64,000 nucleotides of DNA from Amorphophallus konjac (Eukaryota; Streptophyta; Magnoliopsida; Alismatales; Araceae). The notes beneath the pieces are model-generated. The model made no database searches and was not told the origin of the DNA. It saw nothing but the letters and a program-made list of their open reading frames with translations. This document shows positions 46,334 to 58,439 of this stretch, in pieces. Where the stretch lies: contig CM040117.1 of assembly GCA_022559845.1 (NCBI GenBank), positions 150,540,732 to 150,604,731 on the forward strand, in the 5' to 3' direction. The position numbers and the translations under genes are program-made. Every line of letters begins with the position of its first letter. Position 1 is the first letter of the stretch.

Positions 46334-48094
46334 TGTTGACACCCGTTTTTTGTCGATAAGTTGAGTCATTTCTCTTACTGTCATTTGTTGATGCCTCAAG
46401 TTGTCCATTAGTCATTGGGCTATTTTCAGGCAGCTTATTGGGCCTATTTTATGGGTACCTCCCTCCCTGACTCGGTCTGCTTCAATTTGGGGCTTAATGG
46501 GCCTTGGTTTTGCTTGATTTATCACATTTTAGTGATTTTCAAATGTCCGGCCTTTGCGCGGTCTATCGGTTGACCGTTCATTTGCTGAGCGGTTGTCTCT
46601 GAGCCGTTTATCTATTTATGAGATATTAAGGTGATTTTTCTAATTTCCACCGACAAGCTTTTTGAACGGTTCATACGTAACCGTCTCGGTCCATGGAACG
46701 GTGGTAATATGACCGTCTGTATCTCAGAGTCCCAGATTCGTTGGTTGTTCAGATAATTATCTAATTATCTAATGAATTTTGATTTATCACCGACAGGCGT
46801 TGGACGGTTGGTAGATGGCCGTTCTATGCTCTGAGCGGTCCATCAATAACCGCCCAACTCATGAGAGTCCGACGACGAAATCATCGATCGGTTCGATGGA
46901 TATTTGGATAATATTGCTTATTTATTTAATTTTCACCAACAGGTTGGATGGTCTGGTAATGGGTCGCTCAATGGACTGGGCGGTCTATCGCACGACCGCG
47001 CAATGGTTCGATTATTGAAAAGCTAACGATTTTTCTCTCTCTATCCGTGGTTTTATCCTTAACTTGTTCCAACCATTTCTCCGCGGTTTCTCAACCAAAT
47101 GGTGTGCCGTTTGAACTGGTTGGAAGAGAATTCCATTATCTACGGATTTTATGTTGATATCTCGAGTTGAAATTCATTGAAAACCCTAATTTCGGGGCTA
47201 GCTTTTAGGCTCTATAAATAGGACCCTAAGGCTAAGCTTGAAAGGGGGGGGAGATTTTAAGGTCACGGCGAAGCTCTGCCGAATTCTCAAGCGACCTACA
47301 GTCAGGGAGGAAGGCTTTCTACGTCCACATAAGCCTTCGGTTCAGGGAGTATTTGTTTTGGGTCATAGTTTAATTATTCTTCGTCGCATTCTTCATTACA
47401 TGCAATCATTGTCTTTGCTCTCTCTCTCTCCACGTTTTTCATCATCACATTTCATTACACATACCCTCCTATTTTTTTGACGCCCCTAGGGGTTTAAAAA
47501 CTCCCAGGTATCCCCCACTTCATGTTAGTTAGTTCATTTCTTGCGTTCCTTTATAGTTGCTACACTTCGCAGTATTGATCTTGGGTTTCTTTGCGTGTTT
47601 TGCACTTTGTTTCACAGGTTAGTAGCGTCCTAACACGAGGCCCACTCTTTCTGGTGGGCCGCGAGGGGTAGAGGTAGAGATCCCATGTTTTGAAAGTTGG
47701 TGGTACAGAGCGGCCTTCATCTGTCCGTTTGAGGAACAGGGCGGCTTAATATTGACCGTCCAATTCTGTCCAGCGGTTGATCCTTAACTGTCCTGTCATC
47801 CAGCTACTCTTCGTCCCACGTTCGTCCCAGCGCTGTTGGGCGGTCTGTCGAGCGGCCGCACTTCCACTGGACGGTTTCTTAATGACCGTGTATCACTGCA
47901 GTGCTGTTCTAGGCGAGTGTCTCCCCTTTCTTTCCAAGGTACGGTGTACTTGCTTACATTCGGCACCTTGGTGGCGATCACACACTCCACATCCTTCCCC
48001 TTGCTATTTACACGTTGTTTAGTTCTTTACATTAACATAGTAAAGAAAGGATTGGAAGGATAATCAAAAGGGGAAGGGGGAAAACATGTCAACA
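46334..48094 (+). repeat. 3' LTR of element B
   Basis: 1761 bp, TGTTGACACCC...CATGTCAACA. It pairs with 10114-11881 with a few percent differences by eye, and its TATA box is at 47213. Followed by AGGAG (48095-48099), the right target duplication. Confidence 0.93.
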
Positions 48095-48099
48095 AGGAG
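48095..48099. repeat. Right target-site duplication of element B (AGGAG)
   Basis: Matches 10109-10113. Element A sequence resumes after it. Confidence 0.85.
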
Positions 48100-48430
48100 G
48101 TGAGAGAGAGGGACGCCAAACTTGACAGAGAGAGAGAGACGTCAAATAAATTGAGTGAGAAAGAGAGACGCTAAACAAATGAGTGAGAAAGAGGGACGCC
48201 AAATAAATTGAGTGAGAAAGAGAGACGCCAAACAAATGAGCGAGAACGAGACGCCAAACAAATGAGCGAGAATGAGAGACACCAAACAAATGAGTGAGAA
48301 CGAGGCGCCAGACAAATGAGCGAGAACGAGACGCCAAACAAATGAGTGAGAAAGAGAGACACCAAACAAATGAGCGAGAAAGAGAGACACCAAACAAATG
48401 AGCGAGAACGAGACGCCAAACAAATGAGAA
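48100..48430. repeat. GA-rich minisatellite of element A (right part)
   Basis: About 11-12 units of GAGTGAGAAAGAGAGACGCC plus AAACAAAT, with length variants. Together with 10040-10113 it is the array into which B inserted. Confidence 0.88.
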
Positions 48431-48995
48431 AGAGAGATACGACCACAGTTTGAGTGATACAGGTACAAACAGGTTAAAAACAGGGCTTCAGATATCTAAA
48501 CGGTCGAAAGGAGACTGCTCAATCATGTTACACGGTCTTACCGTAGACCGTTGAAAGCCACTCGACCAAAACCCACAGATATGAGTAAACGGTCCATTAT
48601 CGGCCGTTCAAAGAATGGAACGGTTCCTATGTGGCCGTGTGATGAATAGTACGGTCGCTTCCCTACCGTGCCACTTCCAACGTTCGAATTGTGCAGATGG
48701 CTTCTGAGCGGTCTCAAGTAGATCGTTCAATGATTAGGGCGGTCTATCGATAGACCGCGCAAACGCACGACCTAAGAGTTCGAACATGACTCTCTCGGAG
48801 AGTCCCAACCCGAAGATTGACGTCCTAAACCGACCCAAGCTCTATCTCAACCCAATCTAGGCCTATCCTACCTCACTTCTAGTGGGTTTAGGCCTCTAGC
48901 CAAGCCCTATAAGTAGGAGGGGGCTCTAAATTCGCAACTCACACCACACCCCTCTTTCTAGACCTCAAACCTAGGCTATTTTTCATCAAACTATC
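48431..48995. other. Upstream region of antisense DUF7745-like gene (A)
   Basis: No gene. It includes a perfect 20-bp palindrome GCGGTCTATCGATAGACCGC (48739-48758) and weaker pairs from 48490. A possible promoter lies on the plus strand, with no convincing TATA box. Confidence 0.55.
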
Positions 48996-50448
48996 ATGAA
49001 AAGATCCTTTGACGAAAGTTCCATAGAGGGGGTGACTTTTGAAGGGCCAAAGCCGGCCAGGAAGAAGCGTGAAGTGCTCCAACGGCTGACTACGATCCCT
49101 CGTCATCTCAGCTCGAGTCCTTTGAGAGAGGTATGTTAGCATGATTTTATTCAAGTCAATTTGTTCATTCACTTACACATTCTTCCTCTCTTTCTCCTTT
49201 TCTTTCTTTCTTCTTTTCCCTCCATCTCAACTTCTCCCTGGCTCCAGGCGCTATTCCACTTTAAAGTGGATGGCTCCCATGGTCCGTGCATTGCCCTTAG
49301 GAGTGATATCCATCCTAAAATCTTGGCGCCTACACCCACTCCTGGTACTAGGCCAAAATTACCTAAAGTTGTCTTTAGACTGGCATAGCATCTCAGCCCT
49401 GGTAGAGATCTGGCACCCTCAGACCCATACGTTCATATTTCCATCTTTCAAGGCCACTATCCTACTTGAGGAGGTAGAGACCTATTTCTCCTTTCCTAGG
49501 TCCAAGGTGGGCGAGGAGGACTTAGTGTGTGATACCATGGCCCCTATAGATCCTAGGCTTATCTTGGGAGGGTTCATACCAGATAGTATGGACATTCATA
49601 CCTTCATAGGCCCACGTCAGATCCACCTTCTTCCTCTTAACCAGTGGGTAGTTGAACATTGTAGGAATAGGTGCGGGTGGGATGAGGCCATAGCCAAGGC
49701 CGCGTCTATTTGCTTGTGTGGGGCCATCCTGTTCCCCTCTGTCGACCATGTGCTAGAGACTCCTATCCTTAGTACCATCAGTGGCCTGTGGCAGGGTCTC
49801 TCTATCTCCCAGGCAGTCCTTGCTTATTTGTATGAGGGCCTGAGTTCAGCAGCCCTAGGAGGTCCATTGTTTGGCTCTATGATGCTTCTAGAGTGTTGGA
49901 TGGGTGTTAGGATGAAACTCATCCATAAGGAGGATATCACTTCTAATAGCCGGATCTTCGGGAGCCACCCCCTCTTCTTCATAGGTGGCGCTTTCGAGTT
50001 TTCTCCATAGGAAGAGTGCAGGATAGCAGAAAAGAAGACCAGGGACGAGTGGCGACTGCACATCAACAAGCTGCCCCTGGATTGGTTCGTGATGCGCCCT
50101 GACCTCCTCCACGACACTACTGTCAGGGTACCTAGGAGGCCAGGCTTGGATCTGAGGCTCGTGAGCGACACTGCACTGGCGATGTACAGCCCGCACCGGT
50201 GCTACCTACAGGTTAGACTACCCAGGACCGTTCTTCCAGCACTACCCCACCTTCCCGCACTACAGGCGAGGAGGATCGGGATGGAGGAGGACGAGCAGGC
50301 AATTAGGAGTGCCCTGATCATGTGGGAGGTGAGCAGGGTGGTTACCCTTCCAGCGGAGGTTGTAGAGGTTCCAGCGATACGCCAGGCTTATGTTAGAGAG
50401 CTGAGAGAGATACGTCCTCGCGGGGATGCCCAGCGGAGGACTGAGTGA
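48996..50448 (+). pseudogene. DUF7745/PMD-like gene, antisense passenger of element A
   Basis: Exon 1 is 48996-49130 (MKRSFDESSIEG..., donor GTATGT). The intron is 49131-49247, with acceptor CTCCAG. Exon 2 is 49248-50448. The DUF7745-type region runs from LVEIWHPQTHTF through LEEVETYFSFPRS, KAASICLCGAILFPS and LSSAALGGPLFGS to about 50010. One in-frame TAG (50008, CAG in B) interrupts a remaining charged C-terminus ending RPRGDAQRRTE. This is the better preserved copy, with a single stop in exon 2. The exon 1 frame is one base out of phase with the main exon 2 frame, so either the first exon is mis-assigned or both copies inherited a defect. It lies next to the PMD gene of A once B is removed, in the same direction. 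Confidence 0.75.
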
Positions 50449-51187
50449 TTTTCCTTTCCTTTCATGATGCTTGGTATAGAGACTTATGCTTAGAAAGTTT
50501 GGTATATGAATAAATAAAATCGATGACTTGGTTGATTTGAGTTTGGCTTTCTTATGTGATTGAGTGAGTTGGGATATGACCTCAGAATTCACACGGTTGC
50601 TCACAGACCGCTCGGCTGAATAAACGGTTAGACACTAACCGCACATAGAATAGAACGGCTCTATTAGGGCCGTATACTAGATCAACGGCAAAGTTGAGAA
50701 CAGGGAATCGAACAGCCTACCGGTAGGCCGTGAACCTGGTTAAACGGTCAAGAGTATATCATTCATATTTTTGAACGGTCTAGTGAGGACCGTAGATCTT
50801 TGAAGGAGCTTGATATTGGAACGGTCTAAATGAATCCGTGTGAATGATCAGACGGTCGGACCATGGCCGTTGAAAGGAATAGGACGGTTGCCATAGGATC
50901 GTTTACTAACTGAACCTTTAACTTCAACCTGACCCTGCACACACAAACAAAGAAAGCAGATTAAATCTATTTTAGGCGTAACCCCTTGCCTGTAGCAAGT
51001 TAGGAAATGACCAGTTCTTGATTTTTGGTCAAGGGGATAAGCCTTATTAAATAGGCGAATAAAAAATGAAAATGGATGCAATGGATGCCATGAACTGCAA
51101 ATGATGAAAATCTTTTTTGTGATTTTGAAAATATTTGTTTTTTTTTTGTTTTGAAGTATGTGATTTTTTTTTTTTTGCTTTTGAACT
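50449..51187. other. Non-coding region of A with hairpins and T-rich array edge
   Basis: No gene. Palindromic pairs at 50590-50900. From 51120 the sequence turns into the T-rich edge of the AT tandem array, ending in GAACT (51183-51187), the left duplication of solo LTR 3. Confidence 0.6.
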
Positions 51188-51968
51188 TAGAGAGGGGGAT
51201 TTCTGTAGCCCATCTAAGAGCGGCCGAACTAGGTCCAACGAGACCAAACGAGGCCCAGCTCATCTAAGTGACCGCCCCGCAGGGCCCACTTAGCATAAAA
51301 GCCCAATAAGTTCACTCGGCATCAAGTACTTCCTAGGCGGCCATTAGGCTTGGAAGGCCGAGCGTCGGTCCGGTCGGAGGAAGACCCACGTCCGACCTAT
51401 CCCCCTTGTCGGGATAATGGCTAGCGCCCAGCGCCCACTCCGACCGAATCTCACCCGAGCTATGCCTATCGCCCGGGACAGGATCGGCACTCCTCACGCT
51501 TGGGTCGACCGACGGTTGCTTACCCACGCTGCCGTTAAGAGCTCTTTCTGAGCAGGAGTTTACGAGGATAAGGGGGACCGTGAGTCCTCAAGGCCATAAA
51601 GAGCCCACGTCGAGGACGTAAAGAGCCCACGTCGAGGACGTAACTCCCGCCTAAAACTTCTCAGCTTACGGGACTCATGAGGCTGGCACACTATTTAAAC
51701 ATGGGACTCCCTCCAAGGAAAGGTTAGGCCAACATACGCCTAAAACTCCCTGAGCATGAACCACTTCACCACCTTGGTGGAGAGGGATCTCGTACATCTC
51801 CTTCCTCCTCCCTTCACAACTTCCACCACTGCTCTACTGACTTAGGCATCGGGGGATTTTCCCCAGGGAACCATCCCTGGGCCCCCTGATCTGTTTCCCT
51901 TCCTTGCAGTTCACTGATCGGTGATCATCTCCTCCAGCTCAGGACCAGCACGAGATCGCCCCTCTTCA
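51188..51968 (+). mobile_element. Solo LTR 3 (781 bp) in the AT array of A
   Basis: Flanked by GAACT (51183-51187 and 51969-51973). Ends are TAGAGAGGGG and CCCCTCTTCA, imperfectly inverted. The canonical TG start appears mutated. It contains CTATTTAAAC (51691), a plausible TATA box, the GACTTAGGCATCGGGGG block common in plant gypsy LTRs, and a tandem duplication of AGAGCCCACGTCGAGGACGTA (51599-51643). It is absent from the matching site in B. Strand is from the TATA box. Confidence 0.8.
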
Positions 51969-51973
51969 GAACT

Positions 51974-52936
51974 ATTTGATTTTTTTGGGATTTTGAAATA
52001 TTTGATTTTATTTTGTTCGGAATATTTGATTTTTTGGATTTTGGAATATTTGATTTTTTAGATTTTGAAATATTTGGCTTTTTTTGGATTTTGAAGTATT
52101 TGATTTTTTTTAGATTTTGAAATATTTGATTTTTGGATTTTGAAGTATTTGATTTTTTTAGATTTTGAAACCAGCTTAAACCCGACGACGGAGAACCTCA
52201 TGTTTCATTAGGGGTCTCCCAAGTTCGACGTGCATTATGGGTGACCGCCCATGGCCGGGGTCCAATTCTGCTTAACGGTGCCTCTACCGAGGCCATACCC
52301 GGGGTGGGATCCATTCCTTGGAAAATAAAAGAGAATTTGATTGAAAAGCTGGCAATAGGTATAGAGATTTTTAGGGCTTGAGTTCTTCTCACGACACCCC
52401 TTTTTAAAGAATTTTTTTTTTTGGTCTGTTGCGCCGGGACTTTGCGTCCGTCATCGAACCTACATCCGCTCTAGGCACGCATACGACTGGGCTCATAACG
52501 TCCCGCGGGGAAACTGTACTGCCACTCTTGCCATGCCTAGTTTCATTCCTTTGGGTATCTTTTAGACTTTCGAGCTTGAGCTTTTAGCTTTGTCTTTGAT
52601 CTTGCCCCTTTTCTCTATATATTTTTCTTTTTTCCTTTTACTTTTTGAATGCGGAATAAGGTCATAACGGACTGCCCCTATTTGAGACCTCTTTTATTGG
52701 GGTGTCTAGATCAGTTCTCGTCACCTTATTCATCACTTGCCCCTATTTTCAGCCAAAAGGGAGGAGAAAAACAAGGATTTTCACTTTCCCCTAAGCATGG
52801 TCAAGGAAGAAACGGTGTCGCGCAAAAGGGAAAATCGAACCACGGGGGTCGTGTAGTGTGTGAATGTTGAACCGGTGATCCCCCTTCGTGATCAAGTGGA
52901 AGCACACCCCGTCGCCGAGTCATTGCTGGCTTGACT
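51974..52936. other. AT array remainder and post-pol non-coding region (A)
   Basis: Tandem ATTTGATTTTTTGGATTTTGAA units to 52180. After them lies sequence matching 34333-34804 plus 37768-38059 of B inverted, without solo LTR 2. The small frame 52198-52392 is judged non-coding. Confidence 0.75.
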
Positions 52937-55509
52937 CTATGGATAAAAATGTTTTAAATACAACCCATTCCACGGATTTGGCAATTCTTCACCCTCCGCG
53001 TTAACTAAACGGTACGTGTTACCAGGATAGACTTCCTTAACTACAAATGGCCCATCCCAATTGGGTTGCATCTTAGACCTAGGACTTACTGATCTGATAA
53101 ATTTACGTTTCAAAATCATGTTACCCACTTGGGATTTTCTTTTAATGACCTTCTTTTGAAAATACCGCGAGACACGTTTTTGATAGACCGAGACATGATT
53201 GGCCGCATTAAGCCTCTTCTCATCTAAGAGTTCCAGTTGGACTAGCAACGCCTCTCGGCGCTCGTCGAGATTAAGTTCTTTGTCTAGCTGCACTCTTAGG
53301 GAAGGGATCAAGATCTCGTACGGCAGTACCGCCTCCATCCCATAGGTGAGAGCAAAAGGAGTTTGCCCTGTGGGAGTACGGATGGAGGTGCGATAAGCCC
53401 ATAGAGCTTCTATCAGTTTGTCGGCCCAATCAGCAAATTTGTGTGACTCGCATATTTTCTTAATGATTTTAAGAAGGGTTTTGTTTGTGGCCTCAGCTTG
53501 GCCATTACCTTGAGGGTAGTATGGCGATGAATGATGCAATGAAATCTTAAATTTCTTACAGATGTCCCGAAGTTCTTGAGACACGAATTGAGGCTCATTG
53601 TCGGTGACGATATCACTTGGCACTCCAAACCGCGATATGATATTCTTGAGGATGAAGCGGCATACTGTAGTGGCTTTGATTTCTACATAAGCTTCAGCTT
53701 CCGCCCACTTGGTGAAGTACTCTGTAGCCGTCAGAATGAAGGATTTCTGTTTAACCTGAGCATTAGGGTCACCAAGTGGTCCAATGATATCAAAGGCCCA
53801 CATCGAGAATGGCCAAGGAGCAGAAAGAGGATGGAGAGAAGAAGCCGGAGCGTGGATTTTGTCGGCATGAAGCTGGCATTGAAGACACCTACGGACATAG
53901 GTGGAATAGTCTTCTTCTAGGGTTGGCCAGTAATAGCCCTACCTAAGAATCTTCTTCGCCAACGCCTGTCCATTAACGTGCCCTCCGCACTCACTCGCAT
54001 GAGCTGCTTCGACAACTTTCCAAGCCTCGTCGTCATCCAGACACCTCATCAGAACTCCATTGAGAGCCCGCCCATATAATTCCCCAGTAATAATCGTGTA
54101 TCTAGCGGCGACTCTTCTGATGGCCTTGCGCTGCTCAGCATTTGCCGTCTTTGGGAAGGATCCATCCCTGCAATACTGCTCTATCTCGTGGTACCACGGC
54201 AATTCTTCTTCTTCTATAATCACCTCAAGCCCAGTCAATGAAACTTCTTTCAAATCTTCCTTCTCAGCTTTCTTCTCTACAGCCTTCCTAAGGTTATAGA
54301 ACCAAGGATCCTGAAGAGAGGGAGCGTCCATCCGCTGGACCACAATGGTCTCAATGGCGCGACTGAGAGGGAATGAATGAGAATAAGCAAGCGATGCAAG
54401 TGCATCGGTCAGAATGTTCTGAGAATGGGGAGTATGAATGTAGATGAGCTTTCGGAATTGCCTAGCCAAGAGCGTGACCAAATCTTGATAGGGTTTGAGT
54501 TTGGGGTCACGGGTGCGGTAAGTTGACAGAACTTGACGCATCACCAATTGAGAATCTCCTATGATGTTTAGGTATCGCGCGCCCATGAGGTAGGCATGCT
54601 TCAGACCGACAAGGAGAGCCTCATACTCGGCTATGTTAATAGTGGCAAGGAAAGAGAGCTGATAAGCGATGGGGATGGTCACTCCTTCCGGAGTGAGGAG
54701 AACGGCGCCGATTCCTCGGCGCTGAGAATTGAGAGCACCGTCGAAATGCAGAGACCAAAAAGGAAGATGAGTAATTACAGCCAAGTGTTCATCAGGAAAT
54801 TCGTCTTGGATTGAATCAGTGTGAGGGATAGAAGAATGAGCAAGATGCTCAGTAATGGCATATCCCTTGATTGCCTTCTGGACGACAAAGGTGATATCAA
54901 ATTGTGAAAGAAAGCTCTGCCAGCGAGCTAATCGGCTAGAAAGGATGGGCTTTTCTCAGAGGTAACGAATGGGGTCCATTCTAGAGATCAGCTTGACCTC
55001 GTGGGCAAGAAAGTAGTATTTGAGCTTCTGAGCTACCCACACTAGCGCTACACAGGTCTTCTTCATGGCAGTATACTTAGATTCAGCTGGATTGAACAAT
55101 CTAGACAGATAGTATGCTGCCCTTTCCCTTCCTTCATCATCCACCTGAGCCAGGACAGCTCTTAGGGAGTCTTCAATAATAGAAATGTATAATATCAGGG
55201 GTTTACGAGGGACAGGAGGTTGTAGAACCGGGGGATTAGACAGATAAACCTTAAGATCTTCATAGGCCTTTTGACACTGTTCATTCCATTCAAATTTGGC
55301 TCCCGCCTTCAACATGTCATAGAATGGGCGACATCTCTGCGAATGTTGAGATATGAATCTCGTAATAAACTGCAGACGCCCGATCAGACCTCGTAACTCA
55401 GTGATGTTCTTAGGTGGTGACATTTCCATGACGGCCTTTGCTTTATTCGGATCAATCTGAATTCCCCGTTTACTAACTATAAACCCAAGCAATTTCCCTG
55501 ATGCAACTC
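52937..55509 (-). pseudogene. pol of element A: RT 3' part, two RNase H domains, integrase
   Basis: One minus-strand frame from the cut at 55509 to the stop at 52937, with only two internal stops: TGA 54956-54958 and TAG 53939-53941. It carries the end of reverse transcriptase (LGFIVSKRG...), the first RNase H (about 54960-55250), the archaeal-type RNase H (FDGALNS, GDSQLV, TDALASLA), and integrase with the HHCC region, FDIIGPL, TDN and QAEATNK. It aligns with 31780-34332 of B without large indels. The TAG at 53939 lies at exactly the same codon as the stop at 33328 in B. YVDD and everything upstream are lost to copia C, which enters at 55509/55510. Confidence 0.92.
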
Positions 55510-58439
55510 TGAATTCTAGACACGGTGGCGCAGGGAAATGGATCCATAGGGGGGGTGAATGGATCTTTCAACAAATACGCTCAAAAAGAGATGATTGTGG
55601 AATAAAACCTTTGCATACGCTCAATTAAGTCGAATAAGACCACAGACCTCTCTTCCTCAGGAAATTAAAAGTGCTGAAGATAGATATCTCAAGGAATCGT
55701 GCAGACTCAACTCACAAATTCGCTCACGGGACGAGAAGCACTAGGAAGCTTAAGTTTCTATTAAGCAATCAGTCGAACACTTAACATCAATACTAAATTC
55801 AAAGTGAAATCACACAGGAAGGCTTCTGCCAAGGAACGCTCAAATAACCAGTGTAGGGGGAGGGTCAAGAGATAGGAAGTGAACGCCAAGCAAACCACGA
55901 GAGACAGGTTTTTAGGTGGTTCGGCCAGACCCACAGTCTGCCTACGTCCACCCCTCCCTCTAACTAGAGTGAGGATTCCACTAGCAAGAGCTAGAACCAG
56001 CAGACTCAGTCTGCAACAGATGTTGCCAAATAGCTTGGAGACCGAGGGAGACAAATCCCTTAATAAGGTTCAGCAACTCACAGAGCCAGAACCAGAGGCG
56101 AACCTCTCTTCCTCCAAACCGGAGGGGAACCACAAGTGACACGTAGTCACTTGCAAACTGGAGGACCAATCCTCCCTTCCTCCAAACCGGAGGGAACCCA
56201 CTAGTGGCACTCCACCACCAGTGACCGGAGAGACCAACTCTCCCTTCTCCTGCAGTAGTAGAAGGAAGCCCAGTGAGCAACACCCAGTTGCCCACAGCCG
56301 GAGGACCAATCCTCCCTTCTTCTGAACACCCAGGAGGAGCCTCGACCTCAAACCAGAGAATCGGAAAAACACTACTGGAAGATGGAAAGAGCAAACGAAA
56401 AAGAGAAATAAAAACAGTAACAAAAATAGCTCTGAGGGAGCAACTTGGCTTGGATCTGATCCAGAGGCCAATACAACTCTGATCTTCAGGAAAGACTCTC
56501 CCTACCCTTCTCTATTCTCTTCTCAGCTCGTTTCTCCTTCTTTCTCTTTCTTTCTTGCTGCTCACTCACTGGTTCTTCTTCTTCTTCTCTCTCAGCTCCC
56601 ACTCTCTTCCATTCTTGCACCTCACTCTTTTCTTTTCTCGATTGGGTTCTTCTTCTGCTGGATGCACTCTTTTTCAGATGGGCTCTAGCGGCACCCTTTT
56701 TCAGCACCAGCACACTTCTTCGAAGGGTAATGTAGCTTTATATAGGAACATGGGCTTCGTATGGATCAAGCAGCAGAACCCTACTGAAATTTCATTGGTC
56801 CACATGTTGAGGAATAGAGAGTTCCTCTCCACGGATCACATGCCTATCATTTGCCCCCTTTATCCACGAGCCATCTTTCTCCCATCTTAGAGGACACGTG
56901 CCTCTTCTGCAACCTAATTTGTTCCCTGCAAAAAAAATAGAGTATCATTTTAGGATCACTTGCAAAATATTCGAGTTCATCACATGGAAGAGCAGACCTT
57001 GTCCAGACCTTAGGCTTAATTAAACCAGATGTGCATTGACCGTGAAACGCGTAAGCAGACGTATGCACATACCTAAACAAAGTGTGCTACATTGCATTGC
57101 ACCGACTATGTCCCTTGATCGTGCATGAACCGACATAGTGGAATGCACAGTCCTTGTAAAAACTTGCACCGAGTTCTGCTTAGTGTAATGCATGGAGTTG
57201 CCTATGTAAAGTGCTGCACAAACCTACAGGTCGGTGCAAATATTGCACCGAGGCAGAAGATGCAGTGACCTTTACAAGCTAGGTGCAAAGATTTCACTGA
57301 GGTAAAGAATACACGGACCTCCTCCTCTATGCTTAAGAAAAAAATGCACCAAGTTTTAGGTTGCACGGACTTGGGCGCTAGCAGCAACCAATATGCACCA
57401 ACGTCTATAGTGATTGCACGGAGTTGCTATCTGCAGCGACCCCGCAAGGCAAACTATGCACCAACCTGGTGAATGCCTTAGGCATATTTATGCATGGACC
57501 TTGTGAGTGCTTTATACAGGAACTTACACAGACGATGTATGGTGACACAAAGCGTGCACTGACCTAAATCTGCACCGACTAGGAAGCTCATGTACACAAG
57601 ATCTGCACCGAGTTCAATTTTATACCTTAAACAAAATATGCACCGACTCTAACATGCATGCATATGCACTGGCCTATATTAACATGCTACATGACTTGCA
57701 CCGACTCTAGGCTACATGTGAGGCGCACTGTAAGACGCACCTCCTATATGCGTTAGAAAAAGATGTACCGAGGCAAACTTACACCGACCTCTATATGAGT
57801 AAGTGAAAGTATGCACTGAGTCAAAGTTTGCACTGACCTCAAACAGTGATTGCATCGACCCTACAATGCACTGACCTTGCTACATGCATTGACCTACACA
57901 GTCTTTGCACCGAGCTCCTATATGTTCATGGACCTTCAGATGCTCAAGACAAAAACTTGCACCGAGTTTCAAGTGTACGCAAACGGTGATATGCACTAAG
58001 CAAGGTGTGCACTGACTTTAGATGTGCACTCTACAGTGTTTTGTATAGACTTTGAATGCAATAGAGCAAAACGTGCACCGAGTATATGAATGTGTAAGGC
58101 TGAAATCTGCACCGAGACAGAATAAGCACCGACCTCTTATATGCTTGGAAAAGACATGCATTGACCCATTGAGCAAAACTTGCACGGACTCTAGTATGCA
58201 CAGACTTATATGTTGCATTAGCCCAATGCATGCAGCATGAAAAATGCGTCAATTCTAAGAGAAATATATATATCTTGCAAATGAATATGACGACAACATT
58301 AATGCGCAAAAATCAAGGCCCAACAAACAATCCTCATCACTACACAATGTAATGACCAGATGCATCATCATTCAAACTTTCATACAAGCACATAATGACT
58401 CATAGTGTTTGCTATCATCAAAACCACAGGAGCACAACA
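55510..58439 (-). repeat. 3' LTR of element C
   Basis: About 2930 bp. On the minus strand it starts TGTTGTGCTCC...TTTTGATGATAGCAAA and ends ...TAGAATTCA. U3 contains a long degenerate array of TGCACCGA and TGCACTGACC motifs (about 57060-58260). The TATA box is on the minus strand at 56736-56745 (CTATATAAAG). Near the end GGATCCATTCACCCCCCC corresponds to GATCTATTCACCCCCCC of TR-GAG1. Confidence 0.82.
56736..56745 (-). promoter_or_regulatory. TATA box in LTR of C
   Basis: CTATATAAAG on the minus strand, downstream of the U3 array, as in TR-GAG1. Confidence 0.6.

Larger units (their letters stand above)
10114..48094 (+). mobile_element. Complete Tat-like Ty3/gypsy element B with nested insertions
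   Basis: The element has two matching LTRs (10114-11881, 46334-48094), a primer binding site, a polypurine tract and a 5-bp target duplication. The internal region holds gag-pro, pol with two RNase H domains, an AT-rich tandem array and two antisense genes. Three later insertions (11923-15486, 18903-28576, 34805-37762) inflate it to 38 kb; removing them leaves about 22 kb, in the size range of the Tat/Ogre group. pol carries many stops, so B is not autonomous. LTRs differ by a few percent by eye. It inserted into element A of the same family, in opposite orientation. Confidence 0.93.
3425..55509 (-). mobile_element. Tat-like Ty3/gypsy element A (interrupted, partial)
   Basis: This is the outer gypsy element, on the minus strand. 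Visible parts are the 3' LTR (3425-5192), polypurine tract (5193-5208), antisense PMD gene (6527-9922), GA minisatellite (to 10113 and 48100-48430), antisense DUF7745-like gene (48996-50448), AT-rich array, and integrase back to mid reverse transcriptase (52937-55509). Element B (10114-48094) interrupts it, as do a solo LTR (51188-51968) and, at the right, copia element C. Remaining reverse transcriptase, protease, gag and 5' LTR must lie right of the window. Its left target duplication would be ATAGA (3420-3424). Identity with B's family is seen in pol, both antisense genes and the LTR. Confidence 0.85.

Noticed and set aside
48089..48468. Minus-strand frames of about 90-108 codons with LFGVSLSHSF-like repeats
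   Set aside because: Translation of the GA minisatellite; open in three frames.
52198..52392. Small ORF after pol, present in A and B
   Set aside because: Differences between copies are mostly amino-acid changing, and the frame start differs; no support as a gene.
37768..52500. A large inverted duplication of host DNA centred near 45 kb
   Set aside because: The symmetry is explained by two same-family retroelements in opposite orientation. B has matching LTRs, a polypurine tract and an AGGAG duplication at 10109 and 48095.
56273..56890. Plus-strand frames with Ser/Phe-rich product in the LTR of C
   Set aside because: Lies in the transcribed leader and U3 of a minus-strand LTR; low complexity.
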